64,000 nt of DNA from RHLJ01 sp965601955 (GTDB lineage Bacteria; Bacteroidota; Rhodothermia; Balneolales; Balneolaceae): NCBI GenBank assembly GCA_965601955.1, contig OZ271855.1:1116001-1180000 (forward strand), in the 5' to 3' direction. Of this stretch, positions 1 to 7,367 are shown piece after piece. Position 1 is the stretch's first letter; every line of letters begins with the position of its first letter. The notes under the pieces were generated by a model. It ran no database searches, was not told where the DNA came from, and saw only the letters and a program-made list of their open reading frames with translations. Position numbers and translations under genes: made by a program.

Positions 1-642
1 GATTCCTTTGTTTTGGCAATACATCAAAGGATTCTCAATGCCAAAGTGAAATTTCCTCTTCTTGAATATTGCGGAGAAAAAATAGTCAATAGAGTAAGGC
101 CTGAACAACATCTGTCAATTTGTGAAAAACTCACCGGCTCACAGACTATTGGAGAAAATGTATTAATAGGGACCATTCTTAAGCTTAGACTGGAACATGA
201 TTTTAATGAGGCTATCAACGAATCAATTAAATACATCTCTGAATCCTGGGACTGGTATGTATCAGACATTATAGGAGAAAGAGTATTTGGTCATGCATTT
301 CTGAACTATCCAGGTAGAATGATTGATACCTTCGAAAAGCTAAAAGGTCATGAGAGCAAGTGGGTAGTGCGTGCGATTGGCTCTGGTTGCCATAATGCCA
401 TTAAATGGGGGCTTCCAAAACCAGAAGTTGAAGAAGCATTTAAAGTGTTACTTAGCCTTTCAGGAGCAAAGGACCATCATATTAGAAGAGGAATTGGCTG
501 GGCGGCCAAGACTACCGCCAAATTTCATCCTGATATTATTCAGAAATTTGAGGAAGAGATTCACCAGAAAGAGGTGGGTTCCTGGTTCAGAACCAAGATA
601 AAGATTGGATTAAACAGGCATAGTTATGGTCTCCGAAATTGA
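1..642 (+). CDS. DNA-alkylation-repair-like HEAT protein (5' end cut off)
   Basis: The reading frame is open from base 1, so the true start probably lies upstream of the window; the in-frame TTG at 13 need not be the start. The protein is all-helical and resembles the AlkD-like DNA alkylation repair family (HEAT-like repeats that grip damaged DNA). Supporting motifs are SWDWYVSD, then SKWVVRAIGSG, then HHIRRGIGWAAKTTAKFHPD, which match the spacing of the family's W..VD, W.RR.AI and I.KAIGWALRE blocks. It overlaps the next gene by 17 bases, which suggests translational coupling with the SPL-like radical SAM protein. The family call is by pattern only; it could be another HEAT-repeat protein. 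Confidence 0.6.
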   Translation, partial: DSFVLAIHQRILNAKVKFPLLEYCGEKIVNRVRPEQHLSICEKLTGSQTIGENVLIGTILKLRLEHDFNEAINESIKYISESWDWYVSDIIGERVFGHAFLNYPGRMIDTFEKLKGHESKWVVRAIGSGCHNAIKWGLPKPEVEEAFKVLLSLSGAKDHHIRRGIGWAAKTTAKFHPDIIQKFEEEIHQKEVGSWFRTKIKIGLNRHSYGLRN

Positions 643-1516
643 AAGCAAAACCATACTCAACAAAACCAAGAGAAGAGACCCATGGTTTTTGGATGACTAC
701 ACACTCAATCCATTTAGCGCATGCTCTTTCAACTGCTTGTACTGCTATATAAGAGGCAGCAAATATGGCGAACACATGGAGAAAAAACTGGCAGTTAAAG
801 TGAATGCGGTGGACCTCCTAAAAAAAGAATTAGCAAGACGAGCCAAAAAGGAACAGTATGGCATTATTGTGCTTTCATCGGCTACCGACCCATATCTAAA
901 GATTGAAGAAGAGATTGGGTTAACAAGGCAACTTTTGAAAGTGATTTTAGAACATCGCTTCCCGGTTCATATGATTACAAAGTCTAATTTGATAGTTCGG
1001 GATATTGACCTGCTCCAGGAAATTGATCGAGTTTCTATTCTACCTGATGATTTGCAGGGTAAGCTTAATGGAAGTGCTATGGTCTCCTTTTCATTTTCTA
1101 CCCTTCAGGATGAGGTTGCCAGGATTTTTGAGCCGGGAGCGACATTGCCTTCAGATAGGTTAAAAGCAGTAGAAGAAATTAAAAATTCAGGCTTAACAAC
1201 AGGCATTAGCCTGATGCCTTTGATTCCCTATATATCAGATACCACTGAACAACTTGAACTAGCCTTTTCAACCTTTAAAGGCATTGGTGTGGACTATATT
1301 TTTCCAGCAACTATTTCTTTGTTCGGTTCCGGGTCTGCTGATAGCAAACAACTTGTGATGCGGGCTATAAAAAGACACTATCCTCATTTGGAAGACAAGT
1401 ACCATCGCTTTTTTGACCACTCAGATCGTATGCCTGCTTATTACCAATCAGCTTTTTCAGCGAAGATGAGAGAGCTTCTCGATAAATATGAATTGAAGGA
1501 TAGAATTACACTGTGA
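626..1516 (+). CDS. SPL-family radical SAM protein
   Basis: This 296-aa protein carries a radical SAM cluster motif near its N-terminus, ACSFNCLYCY (C33-x3-C37-x2-C40), which would bind a [4Fe-4S] cluster and S-adenosylmethionine. The sequence before it (DPWFLDDYTLNPFSAC) and the following VLSSATDPYLKIEEE stretch are typical of the spore-photoproduct-lyase-like (SplB/Rv2578c-type) family found in many non-spore-formers. The substrate of these non-spore members is not established. The ATG lies inside the end of the upstream alkylation-repair-like gene, so the pair is probably co-translated; a nucleic-acid repair role is a reasonable inference but unproven. Confidence 0.8.
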   Translation: MVSEIESKTILNKTKRRDPWFLDDYTLNPFSACSFNCLYCYIRGSKYGEHMEKKLAVKVNAVDLLKKELARRAKKEQYGIIVLSSATDPYLKIEEEIGLTRQLLKVILEHRFPVHMITKSNLIVRDIDLLQEIDRVSILPDDLQGKLNGSAMVSFSFSTLQDEVARIFEPGATLPSDRLKAVEEIKNSGLTTGISLMPLIPYISDTTEQLELAFSTFKGIGVDYIFPATISLFGSGSADSKQLVMRAIKRHYPHLEDKYHRFFDHSDRMPAYYQSAFSAKMRELLDKYELKDRITL

Positions 1517-1525
1517 CTCTAACTA

Positions 1526-1552
1526 AAAAGGCCTCTATGTAAGAGGCCTTTT
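1526..1552. terminator. Bidirectional intrinsic terminator
   Basis: A perfect 11-bp inverted repeat (AAAAGGCCTCT / AGAGGCCTTTT) around a 5-nt loop, flanked by A and T runs, lies between the convergent radical SAM gene and the Bor-like lipoprotein gene. It can end transcripts from both sides. Confidence 0.85.
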
Positions 1553-1558
1553 GAATGT

Positions 1559-1999
1559 TTACTTATGTGAAACATAAATAGGTTTATCGTGCTTTACTGC
1601 CAGATCGGAAGCGTACTTATAGATTTCTTGTAGTTCTTCATCTGTCGCATCATCGGGTACAGTAATAGTTTGATTATCATCAATACCTCCTGCATCAGCA
1701 GTACTACCGGGTTCAGCACAAGTAACAGTAATATGCATTGGTGTTACGATTCCAAATGTTAACGCCGAAACTAATTGGTTTAGGAAGCTTAGTTTAGTTT
1801 CCACCTTTGCTATTCCATCAGTACAGGTTTCACTGGCATCGATAGGAGTAGGAGGAACCAATCCATATACAAATCCCATGGCCCATGGTTGATCAATTAC
1901 TACATTTGAAGGAGTTTTATCAGTCATAACTACAGCGTTATAACACCCTGAAATAAGAGTTACTAATACCAGTGCCGATATAATTTTAATATGCTTCAT
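1559..1999 (-). CDS. Bor-like lipoprotein
   Basis: This 146-aa protein has a lipoprotein signal peptide ending in LISGC with acylated Cys19. Residues about 20-95 follow the layout of the Bor family (PF06291, named after phage lambda Bor): a short strand with a conserved proline (DKTPSNVV), a W..GFVYGL block, a lone Cys (ETC), then VETKLSFLNQLVSALTFGIV and TPMHITVTC. The last 50 residues form an acidic tail (DDNQTITVPDDATDEELQ) not present in lambda Bor. Lambda Bor is an outer-membrane lipoprotein linked to serum survival; in this lineage the function is unknown. It lies 72 bases downstream of another lipoprotein gene on the same strand. Confidence 0.7.
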   Translation of the reverse strand: MKHIKIISALVLVTLISGCYNAVVMTDKTPSNVVIDQPWAMGFVYGLVPPTPIDASETCTDGIAKVETKLSFLNQLVSALTFGIVTPMHITVTCAEPGSTADAGGIDDNQTITVPDDATDEELQEIYKYASDLAVKHDKPIYVSHK

Positions 2000-2071
2000 T
2001 ATTCCTTTGATTTTGTTACGGTTAAAGCGAAAAAGCCGTATTAGAGTAATTAATTAAACTGACTTTTGAAA

Positions 2072-2833
2072 TTAATTTTCTGAGACCAATTGTAACTGAA
2101 GGCTTGGATTAGAAAGCGTTTTATTTATATAGCTTAGAAAGTCGGGCATCATATCTGTAACCTGATCACTCTTGTATACATTTATTTTTTCTTGAAAACT
2201 TAGGCGAGCAAATTTTTTCTTGAGCACTCGTTTATCCCGATAAGATGAATAAAGCATTCCATTGCGCACATCAAAAAGGTAAGCTTCAAGATAAGTGGTT
2301 AAACGAACATGCTGTCCCGGTACAAATGGGATTGTAATAAGTCCGGCATACAAGGGAGACAAGACGTTCACGTCTTGTTTGAAAGTGGACGAGGAACTTA
2401 CAAAAAGAACCAAATCTGCTTTAGCCTGGGCAGCATATAACCGAAGCTGTTTAAGGTCGATGGGTTGTGGGGCAATATTATATGTATTCCAATATGGATT
2501 TCGCTGACTTTGATAGTAGGAGCTTGGATTAAGCAAGGAAGGAGAAATTTCAACTGCCCGGTCTATGAGCTCAATCGTAACTATAGAATCTTGAAACGGA
2601 AATTTATCCTGACTGGCATTATAGATGGCAATAGTAGTAGGAATAGTAATCTGGGGTATTGCTTCAAATGCTTTCCTAATTTCATTATCGTTTATTTGTT
2701 TTAAGGAATCAGCCTGTACACTTGATAAAGCAGATAAGTATTGGGAAGTGGAGCATCCAAAAACTAGGAATGAAGTTACAAGAATGATTAAGAGAGTGTA
2801 TTGAGTTTTCAAAACTGAGAGATTGGTTATCAA
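2072..2833 (-). CDS. Hypothetical lipoprotein, 253 aa
   Basis: I do not recognise this protein. It has a lipoprotein signal peptide (hydrophobic core TLLIILVTSFLVFG followed by Cys27), so it should be anchored in the outer or inner membrane. The mature part mixes alpha and beta: strands TIPTTIAIYNAS and IVTIELIDRAVEI, a helix LKQLRLYAAQAKAD followed by LVLFVSSSST, then a strand-rich LTTYLEAYLFDVRNG. This alternating pattern recalls periplasmic lipoproteins with a CsgG/TolB-N-like alpha/beta fold, but that is only a resemblance. It lies upstream of the Bor-like lipoprotein on the same strand and may be co-transcribed with it. Confidence 0.7.
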   Translation of the reverse strand: MITNLSVLKTQYTLLIILVTSFLVFGCSTSQYLSALSSVQADSLKQINDNEIRKAFEAIPQITIPTTIAIYNASQDKFPFQDSIVTIELIDRAVEISPSLLNPSSYYQSQRNPYWNTYNIAPQPIDLKQLRLYAAQAKADLVLFVSSSSTFKQDVNVLSPLYAGLITIPFVPGQHVRLTTYLEAYLFDVRNGMLYSSYRDKRVLKKKFARLSFQEKINVYKSDQVTDMMPDFLSYINKTLSNPSLQLQLVSEN

Positions 2834-2964
2834 TTCTGAATTGACACCAAGTTTTTTCAGTTATGTTCCCAAAACTGCTGCGGAAGAAATAAGCAATTCA
2901 TAATCATAATTTCATTGAAATAGCCGTATCTTCAAGGCTTGGAATTTTTCATTCACAATTAAAC

Positions 2965-4785
2965 ATGCATCAAGACTTAAGAAATATTGCCATCATTGCT
3001 CACGTAGATCATGGGAAAACTACGTTAGTTGATCAAATCCTAAAGCAGAGCGGGACCTTCAGGGAAAACCAGGAAGTAGAGGAGAGAGTAATGGATTCCG
3101 GGGACCTGGAGAAGGAACGCGGGATAACTATCAGCGCAAAGAATACAGCAGTTCACTGGGGAGATACTAAGATTAATATTGTAGACACTCCTGGTCACGC
3201 TGATTTTGGTGGAGAAGTAGAGCGAATTCTTAAAATGGTAAATGGGGTAATTCTTTTGGTAGATGCTGCTGAGGGCCCATTACCCCAAACAAAGTTTGTA
3301 CTTCGTAAGTCTCTAAGCCTTGGATATAAGCCCATTGTAGTTATAAATAAAATTGACAGGAAAGACGCTCGTCCAGATGCAGTACTTGATGAAATCTTTG
3401 ATCTATTCGTAATGCTGGATGCTACCAATGATCAGCTTGACTTCCCGGTACTATATGCGGTGGCCAGAGATGGTATTGCAAAGCTTGAGCTTGAAGATGA
3501 AGGAGAAAGCCTTTCTCCATTGATGGATACCATTGTAAATCATGTTCCGGCGCCTTCCCAACCTGTAGAAAAAGAGTTCAAGATGTTGGTGAGTAGCATC
3601 GACTGGAATGACTATGTAGGTAGAATTGCGATTGGAAGAATAGAACAAGGCACCGTTAAGCTCAACCAGGAAGTTGTATTGGTAAATGGTAAGGGAGATC
3701 AAAAGATGAAGGGCCGTGCCACCAAACTATTTACATTTAATGGGCTACAGAGGGAACCAGTTGAAGAAGCCCGGGCAGGTGATATTGTTGCTCTTGCCGG
3801 GTACGATTCTGTAAATATTGGAGACACATTAACTGCAATATCTGATACAACGCCCCTGGAATATATCGATCTGGATAAGCCAACCATCGCCATGTATTTC
3901 CGGGTTAACAACTCGCCTTTTGCCGGATTAGAAGGAGACTATGTAACGTCGAATCAGATAAAGGATCGCCTGGAACGAGAAGTTCGTACCAATGTAGCAA
4001 TGAGGTTGGAAGCAACCGATAGCCCCGATGTATTTAAGGTTTCAGGGCGTGGGGAATTGCAGATGGCAATTCTCATCGAAACAATGCGACGTGAAGGTTT
4101 TGAATTTGCGGTATCCAGACCTGAAGTTTTAATGCAGGAAATGGATGGGGTAGTTCATGAACCTGTTGAAGAAGTTGTAATCGATGTCCATACAGATTTC
4201 AGCAATCGAGTGATTGATAACCTTCAAAAGAGAAAAGGGATCATGCAAGGCATGAGCCAGGAAGGAGAGAATAATCGTATTGAATTTCGGGTTCCTTCAA
4301 GAGGGTTAATTGGTTTCCGAGGTGAGATGCTAACCGAAACCCGAGGAACCGGAATTATGCACCAGCAATTTGATGCATACGAGCCTTTTGCAGGTGAGAT
4401 ACCGGGACGAACCAGGGGAGCTCTTATTGCTTTGGAAAAAGGGGATGTAACCGGGTACGCTCTTGAGGGAATTCAGGACAGGGGTCAGTTTTTTGTAGAA
4501 CCGGGTGATCCTACCTATATGGGAATGGTAGTTGGATTAAATAACCGAACCGATGACATGGTAGTGAATGTTGCCAAAAAGAAGAATCTAACCAATCATC
4601 GGGCTACTCAAACAGCAGATTCTATTAAGATTTCACAGGCTAAAAAAATGAGCCTCGAGGAATGCATAGAATTTATTGCTAATGATGAACTTCTTGAGGT
4701 AACTCCAAAAAGTCTCAGAGTGAGAAAGAAGTTTTTAGATCATAACGAGCGTAAGCGTGAAGAGAAGAAAAAAGCGGCTTTATAA
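2965..4785 (+). CDS. typA: Translational GTPase TypA/BipA
   Basis: This is a full-length TypA/BipA (606 aa), the ribosome-bound GTPase involved in 50S assembly and stress adaptation. The GTPase motifs are in order: AHVDHGKTT (G1), RGITISAKNT (G2 region), DTPGHADF (G3), NKIDRKDA (G4). The later motifs SGRGELQMAILIETMRREG and RVPSRGLIGFRGE are typical of BipA and separate it from LepA and EF-G. The C-terminal part ends in a Lys/Arg-rich tail. It appears to be a single-gene unit with its own terminator immediately after the stop codon. Confidence 0.97.
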   Translation: MHQDLRNIAIIAHVDHGKTTLVDQILKQSGTFRENQEVEERVMDSGDLEKERGITISAKNTAVHWGDTKINIVDTPGHADFGGEVERILKMVNGVILLVDAAEGPLPQTKFVLRKSLSLGYKPIVVINKIDRKDARPDAVLDEIFDLFVMLDATNDQLDFPVLYAVARDGIAKLELEDEGESLSPLMDTIVNHVPAPSQPVEKEFKMLVSSIDWNDYVGRIAIGRIEQGTVKLNQEVVLVNGKGDQKMKGRATKLFTFNGLQREPVEEARAGDIVALAGYDSVNIGDTLTAISDTTPLEYIDLDKPTIAMYFRVNNSPFAGLEGDYVTSNQIKDRLEREVRTNVAMRLEATDSPDVFKVSGRGELQMAILIETMRREGFEFAVSRPEVLMQEMDGVVHEPVEEVVIDVHTDFSNRVIDNLQKRKGIMQGMSQEGENNRIEFRVPSRGLIGFRGEMLTETRGTGIMHQQFDAYEPFAGEIPGRTRGALIALEKGDVTGYALEGIQDRGQFFVEPGDPTYMGMVVGLNNRTDDMVVNVAKKKNLTNHRATQTADSIKISQAKKMSLEECIEFIANDELLEVTPKSLRVRKKFLDHNERKREEKKKAAL

Positions 4786-4788
4786 AAA

Positions 4789-4810
4789 AAGCCCCGATAA
4801 ATCGGGGCTT
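4789..4810 (+). terminator. Intrinsic terminator of typA
   Basis: The inverted repeat AAGCCCCGAT / ATCGGGGCTT starts 4 bases after the typA stop codon and is preceded by an A-run and followed by a pyrimidine-rich stretch. Confidence 0.85.
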
Positions 4811-4813
4811 CTT

Positions 4814-4885
4814 CTTGTCTGGGTCAGGTATGTTACCGTTTACTAAGCAATACCGGAAATCGGGGTACTGCAATTAGTTTCTTTA
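4814..4885. repeat. Terminator-adjacent repeat, copy A
   Basis: This stretch resembles 7091-7165. The best-conserved block is CTTGTCTGGGTCAGGTA here versus CTTGTCTTGGTCAGGTA there; a TTTACTAA block, an ACCGG-like block and ATTAGTTTCTTTA / ATTAGTTCCTTTA follow with small gaps. Both copies sit directly after a G/C-rich intrinsic terminator. It covers the short gap between the typA terminator and the 3' end of the first zinc-ribbon gene. Confidence 0.6.
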
Positions 4886-4891
4886 TGATGC

Positions 4892-5149
4892 TTATCTGTT
4901 CAAAAAGCTTAATCGGAATTTTGGCTTAGGCTTAGCTTCTCCCTTGCAAAAGGAGACTAACCCAAGTGCCTCTCTCACTATTCTATCTTTTCTTAAGCAG
5001 CTCTGGCAAACCAGTTGTTCTTCATTGTCTATTACAACAGTTTGCAGTTTTACCAGGAAATCACCCACCAATCTGGGCTTCCCTTCTTCCGCTCCACAAC
5101 AGGAGCAGCTTCTAACTTCTACATCTAGCTCACATGTTTGCATACTCAT
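4892..5149 (-). CDS. Small zinc-ribbon protein ZnR1
   Basis: This 85-aa protein has two Cys pairs, C15-x2-C18 and C48-x2-C51, 29 residues apart, as in a zinc ribbon. It is clearly paralogous to the 94-aa protein at 11919-12203: the same RSC..C start, EEGK/QEGK, VG(D/N)(F/Y), CQxCxRK and a C-terminal RLSFL motif, with identical Cys-pair spacing. There is no signal peptide, so it is probably cytoplasmic. Such small ribbons often bind nucleic acid or a protein partner, but I do not recognise the family. It is divergent from the TPR/HTH regulator gene TPR1, and a TGTAG direct repeat lies 77 bases upstream of its start. Confidence 0.75.
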   Translation of the reverse strand: MSMQTCELDVEVRSCSCCGAEEGKPRLVGDFLVKLQTVVIDNEEQLVCQSCLRKDRIVREALGLVSFCKGEAKPKPKFRLSFLNR

Positions 5150-5226
5150 TCTTAATACCCAATTTGTTTATTGAACCTTTATTGGCGAAAGCTAATTTAA
5201 TAGGCCCACCAGGGTGGTTTTGAAAT

Positions 5227-5242
5227 TGTAGAGAGTGTGTAG
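5227..5242. promoter_or_regulatory. TGTAG-N6-TGTAG direct repeat, site 1
   Basis: Two TGTAG pentamers start exactly 11 bp apart (5227 and 5238), one helical turn, in the divergent region between ZnR1 and the first TPR/HTH gene. Three further sites with identical phasing lie at 5334, 7273 and 12241. It is a candidate regulator binding site upstream of ZnR1. Confidence 0.6.
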
Positions 5243-5259
5243 GGGAAAAAAGGTGCCTT

Positions 5260-5285
5260 AACGCCGTTAATGAGGCGTTTTTTTT
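5260..5285 (+). terminator. Terminator-like hairpin in the ZnR1/TPR1 divergent region
   Basis: AACGCC / GGCGTT form a short stem around an 8-nt loop, followed by eight T on the plus strand. No plus-strand gene ends just before it, because typA is already terminated at 4810. It may end a short transcript, act as a leader attenuator for the TPR/HTH gene at 5375, or shield that gene from read-through. Confidence 0.55.
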
Positions 5286-5333
5286 GTTAACAGTTTTAAA
5301 AATAAATAGTACATTGGTCTGGGTTAGGATTTT

Positions 5334-5349
5334 TGTAGGGACTCTGTAG
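5334..5349 (+). promoter_or_regulatory. TGTAG-N6-TGTAG direct repeat, site 2
   Basis: TGTAG pentamers at 5334 and 5345 (11-bp phase) end 25 bp before the start codon of the first TPR/HTH gene. Nine bases further on comes ATTCA-N4-TAGAG (5359-5372), which recurs with 10-base spacing after site 3 upstream of the second TPR/HTH gene. The repeat and the downstream box together look like a conserved promoter module. Confidence 0.65.
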
Positions 5350-5374
5350 GGTCTAAAAATTCAATATTAGAGAT

Positions 5375-7054
5375 ATGAGGACAACTAGGTTTGCGTTAAT
5401 AGGCATGGCAGTGCTTTGTTTTTTTGTTCAAGAGGTAAAGGCACAATCAACAAATGAACTGATCAATAGGCTTGAAGTTGAAGAAGATCCGGATCAACTA
5501 GAAATCATCTATATCACATTGATGAATAGATATCTAGACAATGATTTGGATTCAGCTTATATATTTGCAGAGGGCTTTATTGAATTTGCAGAGGAATATG
5601 GAGATACCACGTTAATTGTTGGAGCACGCTATAATATGGGCCGATACTTCGGCTACAAAGGGGAGACAATTAATGCCATCAATGAATTTAAAATTGCTCA
5701 AGAGTTGGCAGATGCAACGTTTGGCACTTCCGAATCCGAATTAGCCCTTCAAGGAAGAATTGTTGGAATGATAGGGTATGTTTACTACACAGATGACCAG
5801 TTTGATATCGCTCTCGATTACTACAAACAGGCGCAAGCCTATTTTGAACCATTAGGTGCTCAGCGACCGCTTGCCATAACCATTAGTACCATTGGTAGTA
5901 TTTATTACCAAAGGGAAGATTTGGAGTCTGCCAAAAAATATTATGAGCAATCTCTTAAAGTAAAGGAAGAGCTGAAAGACTCTTTGTTGATGACTTCGGA
6001 TATAAAAAATATTGCGATGATTTATCAGGAATGGGGACAGCTTGATTCAGCAAGAATTTTCCTGGAAAGAGCCCTTGAGATAGATGAGAAGATCGGTGCT
6101 AGGAGAAAGCTCATCGGGACATATAGAGATCTTGCCAGGATGAATATTGATCTTGGTAATGGAGAAACTGCATTAGACTATGCTAAAAATGCAGTAATAC
6201 TTGCTGAGGAGTATAATTCCTTTCAGAATCTTGAACGGGCCTATGAAGTTCTCTACGAGGCGCACAATTTTCTGGGTAATAAAGGCGAAGCTTTAGAAAG
6301 CTATATTAGGTTTCACGACTATAGAGACAGTGTAATCAATGAAGAAAGTAGAACAGCACTTATAGAAGCACAGGAAAAATATGAAGCAGAAAAGAGAGAG
6401 AGGGAAATTGAGTTGTTGGCTTCGAAAACTGAATTACAAAGAACCAGGATTATTCTAATCTCTCTTCTTCTTGGAGGTGGGCTTCTGTTTGCGGTTCTGT
6501 TTGCTTTAAGAACTCAGCATGTGAGGAAGAAAGAAGTAGAATTGAAGGAGAAAGACCGACTACTTGCAGATTCTCAAAAACGATTAGCGCAAGAAGAACT
6601 TGAGAACGAAAAGCTGAGATTCGAGCAAGTGCAAAAAGAGCTTACAGATTATGCTCTTCATATTGTAGAGAAGAATGACTTTTTGGAACAGCTCAAAGAA
6701 CAAATTTACGGAATCCGGTTTGGGTCTGATCGAGACGAGATGAGAAGAGAACTGACCAGGATGGAAATGAAAATTCTTCAAAATGTTTCTATTAATGAAC
6801 AACGTATGGAACTCCAGTCCAAAGTTGACCAGGTGTGTTCAGGTTTTTTTGAAAATCTAAAAACTCAATTCCCGGAGCTAACTGAAAAGGATAAAAGGTT
6901 AGCGGCACTAATTCGGCTAAAGCTCAGTGCGAAAGAAATAGCTGGAATACTAAACATTGAACCTAAGAGTGTCGAGCAAAGTCGCTATAGATTGAGGAAG
7001 AAATTAGAATTGAATCCTAAAGAGGATTTAGTAGAAGTATTACTTGCTATATAA
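5375..7054 (+). CDS. Membrane-bound TPR/HTH transcriptional regulator TPR1
   Basis: This 559-aa protein has a signal peptide (hydrophobic core ending VKAQ, residues 1-24), about six TPR-like helical hairpins (residues 30-330, for example IVGMIGYVYYTDDQFDIA and ISTIGSIYYQREDLESAKKY), a coiled coil, one transmembrane helix (about 355-377, LISLLLGGGLLFAVLFAL), a second coiled coil and a C-terminal LuxR/GerE-like HTH (about 510-555: DKRLAALIRLKLSAKEIAG, VEQSRYRLRKKL). The layout implies an outside TPR sensor coupled through the membrane to a cytoplasmic DNA-binding domain, a one-component architecture common in Bacteroidota. It is a tandem paralogue of the gene at 7368 with the same domain order. 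The ligand is unknown. A TGTAG repeat lies just upstream. Confidence 0.85.
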   Translation: MRTTRFALIGMAVLCFFVQEVKAQSTNELINRLEVEEDPDQLEIIYITLMNRYLDNDLDSAYIFAEGFIEFAEEYGDTTLIVGARYNMGRYFGYKGETINAINEFKIAQELADATFGTSESELALQGRIVGMIGYVYYTDDQFDIALDYYKQAQAYFEPLGAQRPLAITISTIGSIYYQREDLESAKKYYEQSLKVKEELKDSLLMTSDIKNIAMIYQEWGQLDSARIFLERALEIDEKIGARRKLIGTYRDLARMNIDLGNGETALDYAKNAVILAEEYNSFQNLERAYEVLYEAHNFLGNKGEALESYIRFHDYRDSVINEESRTALIEAQEKYEAEKREREIELLASKTELQRTRIILISLLLGGGLLFAVLFALRTQHVRKKEVELKEKDRLLADSQKRLAQEELENEKLRFEQVQKELTDYALHIVEKNDFLEQLKEQIYGIRFGSDRDEMRRELTRMEMKILQNVSINEQRMELQSKVDQVCSGFFENLKTQFPELTEKDKRLAALIRLKLSAKEIAGILNIEPKSVEQSRYRLRKKLELNPKEDLVEVLLAI

Positions 7055-7056
7055 AA

Positions 7057-7086
7057 AAAGCCCCCTCGCTATAACGTGGGGGCTTT
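7057..7086 (+). terminator. Intrinsic terminator of TPR1
   Basis: AAAGCCCCC / GGGGGCTTT form a 9-bp stem starting 3 bases after the stop codon, preceded by an A-run. The loop is 12 nt with weak internal pairing. Confidence 0.85.
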
Positions 7087-7090
7087 GGCT

Positions 7091-7165
7091 TGTCTTGGTC
7101 AGGTAGATTATTGTTTTACTAATACAACCCGGTATAACCGAATTGCGGATTAGTTCCTTTAGGAA
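7091..7165. repeat. Terminator-adjacent repeat, copy B
   Basis: This copy matches 4814-4885, with the core CTTGTCTTGGTCAGGTA followed by TTTTACTAA and ATTAGTTCCTTTA. Both copies follow a strong G/C terminator, and both lie inside the TPR/zinc-ribbon locus. Confidence 0.6.
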
Positions 7166-7272
7166 AGAGAATAACTGGCTATCAACCAATTATTCACGGG
7201 TATTAGAATTATGTTAAGGGTAGACAAATTTGCTCCCCAATTATAACTCAAAAGATTAAGCCTAGGCGGGTA

Positions 7273-7288
7273 TGTAGATCATTTGTAG
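7273..7288 (+). promoter_or_regulatory. TGTAG-N6-TGTAG direct repeat, site 3
   Basis: TGTAG pentamers at 7273 and 7284 (11-bp phase) are followed after 10 bases by ATTCA-N4-TAGAG (7299-7312), the same arrangement as upstream of the paralogous gene at 5375. The site lies 79 bp before the chosen start of the second TPR/HTH gene. Confidence 0.65.
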
Positions 7289-7367
7289 ACTCCATTATAT
7301 TCATTGATAGAGGGCTTTTGGAGTCGAAATCATATATTCTGGTATATTTTTGATCTACAAATTTGTT

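Larger units (their letters stand above)
7087..7367. other. Regulatory intergenic region upstream of TPR2
   Basis: With the terminator before it, this is a gene-free stretch of about 313 bases. It contains a degenerate copy of the terminator-adjacent repeat (7091-7165), the third TGTAG repeat (7273-7288), an ATTCA-N4-TAGAG box (7299-7312) and a TATTTTTG element (7345-7352) with a TTG about 27 bases upstream, loosely fitting the Bacteroidota promoter pattern. I see no coding potential between 7166 and 7272. Confidence 0.55.

Noticed and set aside
2927..2934. TATCTTCA upstream of typA as a promoter
   Set aside because: Two mismatches to TAnnTTTG at the most conserved end and no TTG at the right distance.
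4944..5174. Plus-strand 76-codon open frame opposite the first zinc-ribbon gene
   Set aside because: The zinc-ribbon frame has a paralogue with conserved Cys spacing; this frame has no support.
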